From: Lingula anatina
Lineage: Eukaryota > Brachiopoda > Lingulata > Lingulida > Lingulidae
DNA length: 64,000 bases
NCBI RefSeq assembly: GCF_001039355.2
Contig: NW_019775477.1
Span: 1 to 64,000 of the forward strand
Direction of reading: 5' to 3'
Shown: positions 34,428 to 44,905 of the stretch, piece by piece
How positions within the stretch are numbered: position 1 is the first letter of the stretch
Layout: each line of letters opens with the position of its first letter
Made by a program: the position numbers and the translations under genes
The notes under the pieces: model-generated
What the model saw: only the letters and a program-made list of their open reading frames with translations
What the model was told of the DNA's origin: nothing
The model's database searches: none

Positions 34428-36084
34428 GAAGTTAATATAATTCCTCAAAACAATTGGATTGGCTCCTATGAGTTTTGGAATTGTTTTTTATTCATTGGGC
34501 AAATATTTTGGAGAGTGCTCTGTTTTTCACAGAAGGATAACTTAATAGCAAACCATCAGTTTTTAAAAAGCAATAGCGTTTAGAATTATTGTAGAATTCA
34601 CTCCCTTGATAGCTCATTAAGCCGCGCTAAGATGGTAGGACAAAGTCTATGAATACATTTAAACAAAATGTTGGTTTATGGATGCTTGTAAAACTCCCAA
34701 CCAGTATAGGCCTATCATTTAATTTTTATGAGAGGATGCATTTGCTTTTAGGGCTATGGGCTATTCACCATTGAGCAACTGAGATACACTTCTGAGGGAA
34801 GACTGATAACTAATGGTCCGAACACATACAAGATCCCTGGTTATGGAGACATCCCTGTAGAATTCAATGTTTCTTTACTGAAAGGTGCTTCCAATCCCAA
34901 AGCAGTATATTCTTCCAAAGTAAGGATAACTCATTAAGAGTTACCCAACAATAAAATATTTTGGATATTAAATTAAGTTGCCTTTGTAATATAATTCTGT
35001 AAATGCTATAATCCCTAATATTTTATTCTTAAACCGCAACCAAAAAAACTTTTACGTTTTGGTGTCTATATATGTACTAAAGAGTCAAAGGATTAATATT
35101 ACCTTGAGAAAATAAAGCAACTTTAATGTAGTTGTCTTATAATGTAGCTAACGAGGAAATATATTTATTATTTGATTTCACAATGTGTTGGTCGTGTAGA
35201 GAAAAAACAATATTACGTTATTGTTCATTATTAAGTTCATTATGACTTCCGCAGTAAAGAGAGCAAATTTGTTTTCTTAACATTATCACGCCATCCAGAT
35301 ATTAATATAAATTTGATATCATTTACATGTTAGATAAAATATCTTTGAGGAGACTTAAACCGTCCGGCTCTTAATTGTTGTTGACAGGGTATAGGAGAAC
35401 CTCCTTTGTTCCTGGCGTCTTCAGTGTTCTTTGCCATAAAAGACGCCATATCGTCTGCTAGAGCCGAGTCCGGTTTGAAAGGGAGGTTCCGATTGGACAG
35501 TCCAGCCACAGCTGAGAGGATCAGGATGGCATGTGAGGACCAGTTTACATGCCAGGTAAACGTACATTGAGAAATGCTGCTTATGTAGACCTCGAAAACC
35601 ATTGTTCTAAGGCAATGCACTCGCCTTGATAAATGCTACATTTTAATAACTGATTTATACGTGGAGGTCAAGACATCAGTAATTCTTCAGTCGCTATTTT
35701 TTAAATCTGTTAATAGACTTATTCTAGTTGGCGACGTCTCCCTCTCCTAGACTTCAGCCGGTCTCACTTTCACTATGTAAAATAAGGCTGGTACATAGTA
35801 TTACCTGCTGTCTCTAAGGTTATCTGAAACGTTCCAAGGCAGTTAGTTTTTAAAGTGGTCTAAGTAGCGGAAGGAAAATAAAAAGTTGCATACACAATGG
35901 AAAATTATATGTGTTTTTTAAACTACCCTGCTGCCTTCGATATCCTTTATCTGTATTCAGAACCAGAATATTTCATTTTAACTTACTGGCACTGGTACAT
36001 ACTGACTTAAAACACTCTCCTTTTGCTTTGTTATAGTGTTCACCAAGCACCCATCATACAAGGGCAAGGTTTATAGATGTGTGA
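18258..36084 (+). CDS. XDH: Xanthine dehydrogenase/aldehyde oxidase-family molybdoflavoenzyme, tandem copy 1 (exons 2-33; exon 1 not found)
   Basis: Thirty-two exons are traced (listed in the three domain entries), with no stop or frameshift; reading phase closes at every junction. They encode 1317 residues from IIEKNADPE to the terminal RFIDV, ending in TGA. The family oxidises purines or aldehydes at a molybdenum centre and passes electrons through two 2Fe-2S clusters to FAD, usually in the cytosol. Similarity to the tandem unit begins inside intron 1 (about 17826), so the promoter and [14 protein letters not shown] exon present in copy 2 are missing here. Either an alternative first exon is used or the copy is 5'-truncated. 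Arg880 of bovine XDH is replaced by Val, so xanthine may not be the substrate. Intron 4 carries a LINE and introns 9 and 18 carry MITEs absent from copy 2. Confidence 0.9.
18316..18563 (+). other. Copy 1 intron 2, U12-type (GT-AG)
   Basis: The donor GTATCCTTTT matches the minor-spliceosome consensus exactly. TATCCTTAAC, a near-perfect U12 branch site, sits about a dozen bases before the CGCAG acceptor. There is no polypyrimidine tract between branch and acceptor, as expected for this class. Splicing joins LRKI to LRLPGTK without a length change against known XDH. Confidence 0.85.
18661..18756 (+). other. Copy 1 intron 3, U12-type with apparent GT-AC ends
   Basis: The donor is GTATCCTTAC and the branch site TTCCCTAAC. 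No AG occurs between the branch site and the conserved HYASNAC coding sequence. Ending the intron at TGTTGAC/TTGT keeps the frame and gives [12 protein letters not shown]. Reading straight through meets a TAA, so retention is not a solution. The same arrangement is kept in copy 2. Confidence 0.7.
19155..21164 (+). mobile_element. Degenerate, 5'-truncated non-LTR retrotransposon (LINE) in intron 4 of copy 1
   Basis: Contains a reverse-transcriptase domain remnant: PIPKGNG and [12 protein letters not shown] near 19260-19330, then [40 protein letters not shown] and LLYADE. The catalytic YADD is YADE here and the upstream Asp region reads VARKAFD. Stops occur near 19374 and at 19915-19917, and the frame shifts before 20106. 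The later part (20106-20885) is the usual LINE C-terminal region ending in a C-x2-C..H zinc-knuckle-like motif. The element ends in an ATAAACTGAACTGAA-type tail. The corresponding intron of copy 2 (39588-39910) is only 323 bases and lacks it. Confidence 0.85.
22299..26163 (+). CDS. Copy 1, exons 7-13: FAD-binding domain
   Basis: Exons: 22299-22440, 23598-23765, 24026-24102, 24520-24613, 24999-25111, 25329-25513, 26001-26163. The IVIGNTAVG motif fits the FAD pyrophosphate loop. [13 protein letters not shown] leads into the second FAD loop, which reads [21 protein letters not shown] normally has SVGGNI-TASPISDLNPL, whereas aldehyde oxidases have SLGGHI with an SDLNP further on. [20 protein letters not shown] is the usual later motif of this domain. 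No internal stop was seen. Confidence 0.88.
24283..24451. mobile_element. MITE family 2 in intron 9 of copy 1
   Basis: A 169-bp element with near-perfect termini, CAGGGGCGGATCC at one end and ATCCGCCCCTG at the other. It is flanked by the direct repeat AAGCC (24278-24282 and 24452-24456). Copy 2 has the empty site (GTAAGCCGAC at about 42361). The inside is largely a diverged palindrome around GTCTTCCGGAAGAC. Confidence 0.85.
26346..36084 (+). CDS. Copy 1, exons 14-33: molybdopterin-binding domain
   Basis: Exons: 26346-26556, 26782-26960, 27539-27658, 28030-28257, 28535-28598, 29051-29117, 29465-29552, 29911-29997, 30157-30348, 30667-30812, 31462-31546, 31872-31970, 32332-32460, 32927-33001, 33261-33313, 33831-33954, 34291-34377, 34752-34919, 35388-35555, 36037-36084. 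Key motifs: [20 protein letters not shown] (Glu802 equivalent kept), [10 protein letters not shown] (Arg912 and Phe914 equivalents), [15 protein letters not shown], and [10 protein letters not shown] with the catalytic Glu. Arg880 is Val ([13 protein letters not shown]) and Phe1009 appears to be Tyr (ISYYNERF). The final exon is short ([15 protein letters not shown]) and resembles copy 2 more than XDH from vertebrates. Confidence 0.88.
27835..27962. repeat. GCAAATTTGC-rich palindromic repeat in intron 16 of copy 1
   Basis: A cluster of TTGCAGCAAATTTGC-like words in both orientations, about 130 bases, giving many small nested palindromes. A diverged counterpart is at 45781-45955 in copy 2, so it predates the tandem duplication. 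Confidence 0.6.
28652..28873 (+). mobile_element. MITE family 1, copy 3, in intron 18 of copy 1
   Basis: Starts GGGGTGTATTCCCAGAGATT and ends near GGAAATGGGGTCTTTG, with the internal blocks of the copies at 8329 and 14628. Copy 2 shows the unoccupied sequence TTTTCACTTGGATAGAG at about 46550-46566, so insertion followed the gene duplication. Confidence 0.85.
34383..34427. repeat. (AAT)n microsatellite in intron 30 of copy 1
   Basis: About 14 uninterrupted AAT units immediately after the donor of exon 30. The same array is in copy 2 at 54679-54722. Confidence 0.95.
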
Positions 36085-37740
36085 ACAAGTAGGACATGTG
36101 ACAGGAAAGCTTGGTACCAACGTTAGTTTGGTTATGTTATAACCAGGATTCAGCCAAAATTTGTCTACAGGTTATATATATCAGGAAACACGTGTGGACT
36201 CTTTAACTCCCTATGATAACCGCATGGCAATTCGCAATAGCAAATTAATGGTGAAGGGTTTTCTTATTGGACAACTGTAATTAGAATATAATGACTGCCA
36301 TGGATGTACTCAAGACTCTTTAAATATAATCGGTCAGAGCACATGTATGATAGTGCAGTCTAGAGTACTGAGGCATGTGTTTATTTGGTTACCGTTGCGA
36401 TAGTAATTCTATTGAAAATTGTAGGAAAGTAATTTTGATTTTGTCTAAGAATACACGGGCACCATATTGACATTCACACCTTAAGATGACCATCCTAAAA
36501 TACCTGACCGCATGTGGAAGTTATTATTATGGGGCTTATTTGTATGTTTTCTTATTTGAAGAACTCGTATCACCATCTTTTTACCATTTTATCTTAAGAC
36601 AGATGTGTACAGTATCTGATTTGCACCTCTTATTAATATATTATTTTTATCTTGTAATTATATTATTTTTGTTACCATTACACGTATACCACCACCAACT
36701 AGCGCGTGTTCAAGTGTTTTTATTGATTCTATGGTTGTTTGCCTTACTACATTGCATTTGATCATTATATAAAGGTGTCACTAAAAATTTCCTAATAAAA
36801 TCACCATAACAACATTCTCTTCCTTTTAGAGTTCCTAAAAACTCGCGCAGAGAAACCAGAAGCTACGGTTTTCGTCAGCAATTTATTTTCATTATCACGA
36901 TCACTCTTTATAAAAAAACATACACGTACAAACAGTCACAGGAAACCTCTTATGTTCAGAAACGTAGTTGTGTTGCGATATCAATGCAACCTGCTCCCCT
37001 TTTTATTCTATTCGGCCATCACGCCCAAAACAGCGGTCGTATTTTCCAGATGGTACCCCGAAATATTCGGAGTATCCTCCAGTTCTAACTTTCCCCAAAC
37101 AAGCATAAGTTCAAATAAACATCCCAGCCTCGATGCTAAATGTATGAATTAGATTAATAAAGCCCAGACACTCTTAAAAGTTGTCTGTTGCTGATGAAAA
37201 CTGACCACCCCAACTTTATCCAACGCATGTATAATAAAATCGCTGTGACAACGTTCCAGGCCTACATGTACTGAGGTTTTATCCCCAAAATCCACATATA
37301 TCATATATTGCACTGAGACGTATACGTACAATGAACATGTAGTGGAGCGCGATTTATAAGACCTGCAATAAAACCCGGGTTTACAGTGGAAACCCTGGTT
37401 GTCGTGGCGCATTTGCACCCCTAACTTTAATAATTACATCTTTTTTCAGTTAATTTTCATTTCGTGATCATAATCTATTATCCTTATTGCATAATTATCT
37501 TTACTTTCCCTGTGCCGAATTCTAATATCCCGGTAACACCTTCGCCACAAAAAGTTTTCATGTAATTATTAAACAGAGCAAAAATGTCTCTATTTCTGTA
37601 GTATTATAAATACAAGGTTTATCGCAAAGGTTATCGCAAAGATTTACATTCGGGAGTCATCGGGGTATTCCGCATACGCGAATGCAGCATTATCAATACA
37701 TGACCTCTCACATACCGTAAAGACGCAGAACCAATCAGTA
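36085..37740. other. Intergenic spacer between XDH copies 1 and 2
   Basis: No gene. It is collinear with 56390 onward after copy 2, apart from an insertion there. Shared blocks include TGTTCAGAAACGTA near 36955 and 57580 and GTGGCGCATTTGCACCCC near 37404 and 58252. An AATAAA at 36793-36798 might end the copy 1 transcript. Confidence 0.6.
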
Positions 37741-37744
37741 GCAA

Positions 37745-37850
37745 GTTTCGATAACACGTGACTAAGGGCAGTTTACTCTTTCTGCTGGTAAGATCAGACC
37801 TCAAAATTCGTCGGAGAATGTTACTTCCAATTTTGCAAAAGGATCACCAG
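37745..37850 (+). promoter_or_regulatory. Candidate upstream promoter and 5' UTR exon of copy 2
   Basis: CCAAT (CAGAACCAATCAG at about 37728) and an E-box (ATAACACGTGAC at about 37752) precede a conserved stretch ending in a strong donor, CACCAG/GTAAGC at 37850/37851. The stretch is almost unchanged in unit 3 (donor at 58686/58687), more than the surrounding spacer. A possible acceptor (TCTGCAG at 38180-38186) lies before the start codon. Start of the exon is not defined. Confidence 0.4.
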
Positions 37851-38131
37851 GTAAGCACTCCGAATCTTACGCTTATTTTTATTCTTACATGTACATACGT
37901 TGTCTCGTTTTTGCTTTCTCTCTTTCCATTTACTTTCTTTCTTTTCTTTTCCACCACCTTTAATTCATTTTCATCACGTAATTATAATTTAGCCTTATAG
38001 CATAATTATCTTTCCTTTCCCAATGTCGAGTATCCCAGTGACTCACTTCGCCACAAGAATTTTCATGTACTAATTATAAATTATGTACTAATTATTAAAC
38101 AGAGCATAATGTCTCTCTATTTATGTAGTAA

Positions 38132-38139
38132 TATAAAAA
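38132..38139 (+). promoter_or_regulatory. TATA-like box of copy 2
   Basis: TATAAAAA 169 bases upstream of the ATG. The same box stands at the same distance before exon 1 of unit 3 (60063-60070). Confidence 0.5.
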
Positions 38140-38300
38140 CCTCAAGTGTCAGGGAAAGGTGTTTCTGTTGCGCAACATTGTCTGCAGTGTGTCAACCCGC
38201 ACGTAGACTTTCCATAACCTAGTTACTTATCAAGGCCAACTTCTTGAACAGACATCCACCCGAAGACACGACAGCGGCGAAGTTACTGTCAACGGGGAGC

Positions 38301-40580
38301 ATGGGCGCTGATGAGCTAGTATTTTTCGTTAATGGAAAGAAGGTATTTCAAGTTTAATGCACGTTCGCGTACTTATTGTTACCTACTACTGATCTTTCGA
38401 TTATGTAAGGATTGTTTCTTTAACTGAACATAACTGTATCCACTGGACAAAAACGGATTGCATACCTGAACATATTTTACTTATTTTTCGTTAATGGTAA
38501 AGAAGGTTTCTCAAATTTAGCAGACGTTCACGTACTTGGTGTAATCTATTACTGTTCTTTAGATTATCTAAGTATTGTTACCCTAACTGACCATAACTGT
38601 ATCCACTGGACAAAATACAGAATGCATACTTGACAATATTTAACTCAGTTTTGGTTAAAAGATCATATTTTCAGCAACGACTACTGCACAGAACGGCAAT
38701 TTCTACAGAACGTTTTTTTTTTTTTTTTTTTTTTTTGCATAAGGGTGCAATGCGTACGTGATATAGGCATATACGTACCAATAACACTGCTTAAACAAGC
38801 AACATATCTATAATCTAATTCAAATAATTAATTGTTTACACTCCTAAATACGAGAGCTATCTGACTTGATAACAGATGAATTATAGAGGGCAGATTTCGT
38901 TAAATAATTTTTTTTTTGCAAAATCCAGTGTGAAAAATTGTTCAATAACTTGAACGTCTGACGTCATAACTTTTAGATCATAGAAAAGAATGCCGACCCG
39001 GAGATGACATTGCTGCAGTATCTGCGTAAAATACGTATCCTTTTGGACGTGAAACATACGAAAATATCAGTGCATAAAGTTATAACGTAGCGTGAAATTG
39101 TACTCTTAACACTCCGTCGTTTGCGAAACCATGATCAGTTTACCTGACGGCACTCAGCGAGAGACTCCTCACAGAGTTGGATCGTTCTGCGTGGACCGAT
39201 CGTGTCTGTGGGAATGTGCCCTTTCTCGTATCTCTCTTTTCCTTGCTACAAATATTTATGTATCCTTTACTCCACGTATCAGTGCGTCTCCCTGGCACCA
39301 AACTTGGCTGTGGAGAAGGAGGGTGCGGCGCATGCACAGTGATGATATCAAAGTATGATCAGGAACAGGACGAAATATTGTATCCTTACACGTTACTGTT
39401 ATCTTCATGGGTATTTCCCATCAAACCTTTAGGATATCTTGATTTTGTACAGATTTATATTCCCTAACTGTTGACTTGTCATTATGCATCCAATGCGTGT
39501 CTTGTTCCAATATGCTCTCTCCATGGCCTCGCTGTCACTACAGTGGAGGGGATTGGTAGTACGAAAACGAGGCTACACCCAGTTCAGGTATGGGGTGAAA
39601 AGGAAGAAGACGTGCTATGAATAAAAATAAAAAAATCATCCCTGATACACCTTTCATTCATAAACAATGGTCAAATTGAAGTTCTATATAATGCTTTTAA
39701 AATACCATATGGCAACTGTGAACAGTTATAAGTAAATAATAAATCTTGAAATTATACCGGTCTTCAAGAACATTTTTATCAATGAGATCTTTCATAAAAC
39801 CTTGCCTTACTTAAATTGCCATACTTAAAGGACAGTACGGGGTAAAGCCGTATGTAATGTTAGGAAGCTGTTTGTTATTTCTTTGATGACGATATCTTAT
39901 GTCATCTTAGGAGATAATAGCCAAGTCCCACGGCACACAGTGTGGTTTCTGCACTCCAGGTATGGTGATGTCAATGTACACGTTACTAAGGAATAAGCCA
40001 AAGCCAACAGAGGAGGAAGTGGAAAACATATTTCAAGGTACCGACTAAAACCATGTATTCCAATCCTTGAACATCCGCGGCATAATACACAATAGTTATA
40101 CATTTTAAAATTGAAATATCTTGAATATCTTATTTTCATTGCGCAGTGCCCAAAGCGTGTGGATACATGTTAGTACTGAAAATGCATATAATAGTGATAC
40201 AAGTCCATTCTTTTGAAAAGTGACTCTTGTCCTGTCCACGACTGATCATGCCGATTGTGATACTTATTGACCAGCTCACTGGAATTGTCATGTCATTCAG
40301 TCACACAGTTCTTGTTCCTGCCATCGAATGGGTGTGCAATTGAACATTAACCCATGCTTTTAAAACGTCGATCCTTTCAGGAAACCTTTGCAGATGCACT
40401 GGCTACAGACCTATCCTTGAAGGGTTCAAAACATTCAGCAAAGACGGACCCTGTTGCATGGGATCCAAATGTTGCAAAAACCAGCCAAGTAACGAAGAAC
40501 ATGTTCTTGCTGTCGCTGAACCATGCGAGTTTGTGCCCGTCGATACGACTCAAGAACCAATATTCCCCCCTGAATTAAAA
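38301..40580 (+). CDS. Copy 2, exons 1-6: N-terminus and 2Fe-2S domains
   Basis: Exons: 38301-38342, 38977-39034, 39283-39379, 39476-39587, 39911-40037, 40381-40580. Cluster ligands are Cys43, Cys48, Cys51, Cys74 and Cys114, Cys117, Cys149, Cys151, at almost the same numbers as in bovine XDH. The start is fixed by [14 protein letters not shown], which matches the N-terminus of known XDH and is repeated unchanged in unit 3. The domain ends at residue 212. Confidence 0.92.
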
Positions 40581-42379
40581 GTAAGCACAGAGATGGTTTT
40601 ATTGTGAAAAATATTGAATTTACATTTCATCGGTCATGTCTAGTGAATTTAATCCCGTGTCGTGTCTGGTCAACTTAACCCCGTGACGAAGAATATTAAA
40701 ATGCTACGGTGTGCAAAAAAAAAAAAAAAAAAAGAATTGTTGCACAATTAGACCATTATGCCTTTTTTTTTACCTTTGCAGATTTCGAATGGGTTTGGGA
40801 CAAAATTTCTAATGTTCAAGAGTGAGAGGGTTACCTGGTTACGGCCTGTGCTCTTGAAGGATCTTCTGGAACTGAAATCCAAATATCCCAATGCTAGGAT
40901 TGTTATTGGAAACACAGCTGTTGGTAGGTGATAAAGATTCTATTTCATCCCAAATATCACATATATTGTTACATTTTGTATTTTGTAAAGAGATTTGTCA
41001 AAGTTAAAGAGGTTTGTATTTTAATGTATTCCAGTAGGCCCCATGATAGGGAATTGATAAACGCGTTTTGATATATCTATGGTCTTCTATATATATGTGG
41101 GCAAAGAGGAAAAACGTAAATGGCGTTGAAGGCTTTGATATCAAATACTTTGTCGTTAGTCGCGTCTATTACAATGTGTCTTTGTGAAGGACATAATTTG
41201 TTATACTCTCTACCAGACTGCGTGTCGTTCGTTTTGTGCAAAGGTTCTCACTGAACCTCTCTATTTTACTGTCAAATAGAACCAATTCTTTTTACCCAGT
41301 AGTAAACCCCTTGTCTTCACAGAACGTGAAACTCTGCGAAGTGCCCTTTGCTTAACGCACGTGGCGCACAGATGATCTGTCCACTCATGTCTGGTAAATA
41401 TGTGATTTGGAAGGGTTTTCCAAAGCTGTGTACGTGAAAATCTTATCATACAGTGGAGCCAGCAGTTTTAACTTAAAAGGTCGAAGCATTTAAGCATCTT
41501 GATCACAGCGGTGTGCACGATTTGGCTGGAAAATATAGGTCTATGTTAATTTCTAGTGATATGTCAATCGTTGGCCCTGGTATAGGTACGTTTGTTAACA
41601 TTTCTGCATTTCAAACAGTTGTTCGTTTATGGATATTGTTCTACTAACCCAGGGTTGGATACAAAATACAAAAAAGCGCATGCCCAAGTTATGATTGCTG
41701 CAGCACACGTGCCAGAATTACATGAAGTCGGAGTGGGTGACACCGGAATCCAAATTGGTGGCGCAGTTACCCTTGCGAGATTTGGCGAGATTTTGACTGA
41801 AGCCATCAAGAATACAACAGGTAGACAATACATGATGAAATACAGTTTCAGTGTATTTCTTTTAATACAGTATTCTATGAAAACTTTCATCCGGCTCCAA
41901 AGTGTTCGAAATTGTATACATTTTGATAAAATGGTCAACGTGAATCCTCCTTAGGGCTATATGTAACAAAAATAATTCTATGAATAAAAAATAATGTTAT
42001 TTATTAGGCATTTATTACGTTTTTATTAACTTTAGAAAGAGTGACCTTGGTGTATTATTTTCAACTTCACTTTGGTAATGTTGTAATCGAAACCAATGTC
42101 TTTGCAGAATACAAATACAAGGTCTTGGTAGCTATGCGGGGAATTATTACCGGGATTGCAGGACATCAAATTCGTAATGTAGCCGTGCGTCTCTCAGATG
42201 TTTGTTTTTTCGATTTATATTGTTATGTTTTTTAGAAAAAAAAAACTGTCGTAAACCATCACAGATAAGCCGCATTACCCAAAAAGAAACGATACTATGT
42301 ATTGGAAGAACACCCGCAACAAGATGGGTCTCTTTCGACATAATTACCAGTAAGAGATATGTAAGCCGACAACCTGCCC

Positions 42380-42447
<68 letters not shown>

Positions 42448-44872
42448 CACTTGAAAAACAATTTGATTTCAGTCTTTGGCTGGAAATATTTTGTGGGCAC
42501 ATCACCATTCCGACCTCGTTCCTCTCTTGATGGCTACAGGATCCACGATAACCCTGATATCGAAAGGTATACATGTAATGCAATCTCCTCACGTACCTAA
42601 TGGGTTCATGCTAAAGACGATAACTATCTTCTTGTTTGGCAACATTTTCAGTTATGGTAGGGCCTATATACTCCTGTATGTATATACCACTATTGACATA
42701 AGTGCTGCCAATTTAAAGAGAAACGTTCTATGAATTTGAACAATTAAAAAATATTGATGAGTTCTGTTTCTTCCAGTTACGTAGTGTTTCAAGAATATTG
42801 TTACCCCTCGCCAAAATCTCATTATTTACTGCCTTACACACATTATTTTGGGTAACAGATAAAACTTCTTCTTTCCTTAAGAATTTGCTTCTGTGCATGA
42901 TCACAATGTATATTTTCTAATGCATATTTTTAAGTACACAATTAAATTTTGTTTTTAGAGGGTGGCCAGAGAAATGCTACTTTAGACAACACCTTTTACA
43001 TAAGGCGCGGAAATTGGAATATTAAAGCCGATGAGATTGTATTGTCTGTTTTCATCCCCTTTTCCAAAAAGGTCAGCTATATTTTTGCCTTATCAAGTTA
43101 TAAAGATACAATTTGATAGTTTTTTCTAGTTTGCAGCTTGCGATAAATGATGATGCATTGAAAAGGGCGATTATACCGTTATTCAAGACATAATGGTTTA
43201 TTTATCTACATTGTTAGTTTGAATGTTGTTTTTTAATTAAGTCACACTATGACTTACATGTATGTGATTGTTGAAGGTGGAAACTTATAAGATCAATTTA
43301 AAATAAGATAAAAATTTTCCAGAATGAATTTGTGTTCGGATACAAGCAGGCACAGCGCAGAGAAAATGCAGCAGCAATAGTGAACGCTGGGATGAGAGTC
43401 CTATTTGAAGATGATACCGATATTATTAAAGAAATGTCAGTTGCCTTTGGTGGCATGTCTGAAACATCTTCGTTGGCCCTAACAACATCTAGGGGAAGTG
43501 TTGGAAGGTACTGACGTGGTTTCTTAACTTACCTATGAAAAACTACAAGTAGATACGGGACAGTCCAATAGTAGTTTTCCGTGAAAGTACTTCACATTTC
43601 GTGTTTTGGGGTTTGTTGGGTAGTTTTAGTTACTTCGCAATTTAATGCTAGGCCTACTCTTTCATGTATAAAATAAACATGTAAAAACATATACATTAGA
43701 CGGGTTGGTTTTTTATTACAAATGGAAAATGTATGTTATGACCAAGGGTGTATACATTTTCTTACAATTTTCAGGTATCCCATTATTAGAGTGAAAACAT
43801 AAGAAATTTTTCAAGAGTTTTTTTTCTTCTAATCATCTGTTTTGTATAGACCTATTTGAATTTGCGACTGACCTTTATTTAGTCTTTGCAGATATGTCAG
43901 TCTTGCTGTCTAGTTATAACAATCTTTTTTTGTTTATTTGCCCTTTCTTGTGTCAGATGACTGCGAAGTAAATTGTGTTAGAATAATCTGTAATATTTTC
44001 AGAAAATGGGAAGATCAGCTAACATTAGATGTAGTCCAATGGCTGGCGGAAGACTTCCCATCACCACCAGAGGGCATTAGTGGTCAGATGCCCTACAAGA
44101 GAGCATTGGCTTGCAGTTTCTTTTTCAAGTTTTTCCACAGGGTGCAATTAGAATTGCGCAAAGGGGTACATTCACAATTTCTTACGTACATGTAAAAATT
44201 TGTAGTTGGCCAAAATAAATATTTTAAAAAGAAATCTAGTTAAAGGGCAAAATATGTGCCACGCAGTTAGTTAAGTAAAACACCAACACCATTGGCATTT
44301 TCTGTTTTCTGTTTGTTGTAATCAATATTTCAATATTGAAAATATTTTAATATTGAAATAAAAAAAACAGACATAAAAACAAAGTGTACATACAATAACA
44401 ACTTGAAAGTAAATCTCTGTTCAACAGAATTACGTAGCACGCATGTACTTCATGACTCAATAAAAAACGATTAAAGCAGTTTAGCAAATTAAGCTATTCA
44501 ATTTACAACCCCAAATCCATTGTACATTTCAGTCTGGGATGGAAGATGCAACAGTATCACCCCGTCAAACACTTCCCAGTCTGACACGTAGTATCAGCCG
44601 AGGTACACAGGTGTTTGAGGAAGTCCCTCCTGACCAGCCAAAACACGACGCAGTTGGACGCCCACTGCAGCACAAGGCAAGCTTGCAACACGCCACCGGA
44701 GAAGCTCAATATTGTGACGACATGCCACTGGTTGACGGTATGTTTTGCAGCTCTCGGTTGTATGTGGTGATTTTTCTTTCAGAATTTGAAGATTATTTTA
44801 ATTATTTAAACTAAACTGGGGTCAACACCACGTTTTATTTCGACCCCGGTCAGGTCATTTACCGGTGCAAAA

Positions 44873-44905
<33 letters not shown>

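Noticed and set aside
36037-36084. Whether the gene might end at exon 32 instead of using a short last exon
   Set aside because: Both copies have a good acceptor (TTATAG) at the same place followed by similar C-termini ending RFIDV and a stop, which supports exon 33.
39177-39467. Possibility that exon 3 of copy 2 reads through into exon 4
   Set aside because: The frame hits TAA before HYASNAC, and a conserved U12 donor and branch site lie between, so an intron is the better reading.
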